From DATLFI01 sp035524895 (GTDB lineage Bacteria > Acidobacteriota > Thermoanaerobaculia > Multivoradales > Multivoraceae): 5,277 bases of DNA. Positions within the stretch are counted from its first letter, which is position 1. Each line of letters starts with the position of its first letter. The notes under the pieces were generated by a model that was not told the origin of the DNA, searched no databases, and saw only the letters and a list, made by a program, of their open reading frames with translations. The position numbers and the translations under genes are program-made. Positions 5,044-5,277 of the stretch are shown piece after piece. The DNA lies in contig DATLFI010000039.1 in assembly GCA_035524895.1 (NCBI GenBank), positions 1 through 5,277 of the forward strand, written 5' to 3'.

Positions 5044-5277
5044 GGCATCCGGGTCGAAGTCGAGAGCACGTTCGTTGTCGAGCGGAGCAACCCCGCCGAC
5101 GCCTATTTCCTGTTCTCCTACCACGTGCGCATTCTCAACGAGGGAGACGAGACCGCCCAGCTCCTGTCTCGCCGCTGGGTCATCACCGACGGCGAGGGTC
5201 GCCAGGAGCTGGTCGAAGGACCAGGCGTCGTCGGCGAGCAGCCTATCCTCGAGCCCGGACAGGCGTTCGAGTACACC
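5023..5277 (+). CDS. apaG: ApaG family protein, N-terminal 85 residues (cut by window end)
   Basis: This frame is open to the window edge. It starts at ATG 5023 and reads MSVALTHGIRVEVESTFVVE, then a beta-sandwich strand pattern (FLFSYHVRILNEG), LLSRRWVITDGEGR and GPGVVGEQPILEPGQAFEYT. These segments align well with ApaG (DUF525), a small fibronectin-III-like protein of about 125 residues, so roughly 40 residues are missing to the right. The E. coli name comes from the ksgA-apaG-apaH operon and its exact role is unsettled; older annotations call it a Co2+/Mg2+ efflux protein. The ribosome binding site is poor (AGGA at 5009-5012, about 10 bases before ATG). The start codon lies within the 5' end of the divergent exported-protein gene, so the two genes must share a compact or overlapping control region. 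Confidence 0.93.
   Translation, partial: MSVALTHGIRVEVESTFVVERSNPADAYFLFSYHVRILNEGDETAQLLSRRWVITDGEGRQELVEGPGVVGEQPILEPGQAFEYT

Overview
The window is GC-rich bacterial chromosome with dense coding on both strands. Its gene content is a complete-looking locus for elongation factor P (EF-P) and its beta-lysylation: epmB (lysine 2,3-aminomutase-like), efp and epmA (GenX/PoxA). A DUF4097-type secreted beta-repeat protein, a small secreted protein that I do not recognise, and the start of apaG complete it. The EpmA/EpmB route is best known from Gammaproteobacteria, so a high-GC proteobacterium or a relative sharing that pathway is the most economical guess. Nothing here fixes the species.

Layout from left to right. 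Bases 1-202 hold an intergenic repeat (copy 1). Bases 228-1346 (minus) encode a signal-peptide protein whose C-terminal half is built from about 19-residue DTGSG repeats. Bases 1481-2566 (minus) are epmB. An 82-base gap separates epmB from divergent efp at 2649-3215 (plus), and epmA follows at 3262-4221 (plus). The convergent gap 4222-4437 contains repeat copy 2. Bases 4438 to about 5043 (minus) encode a small exported protein. Bases 5023-5277 (plus) are the first 85 codons of apaG, cut by the window edge.

How the genes work together. EpmB converts L-lysine to (R)-beta-lysine, EpmA activates it and transfers it to Lys34 of EF-P, and modified EF-P relieves ribosome stalling at polyproline. All three genes sit next to each other around one short divergent intergenic region. 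No EpmC hydroxylase is visible. The DUF4097 gene lies downstream of epmB on the same strand, after a 134-base gap, and need not be functionally linked.

The least explained material is the repeat family. A 56-base segment occurs at 1-56 and 4338-4393 with one mismatch. Comparing the two copies suggests a longer imperfect palindrome with arms of about 55 bases. Copy 1 appears to carry an extra 112-base, internally palindromic segment (57-168) inside its right arm, and copy 2 appears to have lost about 27 bases from its right arm. Both copies sit just beyond the stop codon of a minus-strand gene for an exported protein, and together they bracket the EF-P module.
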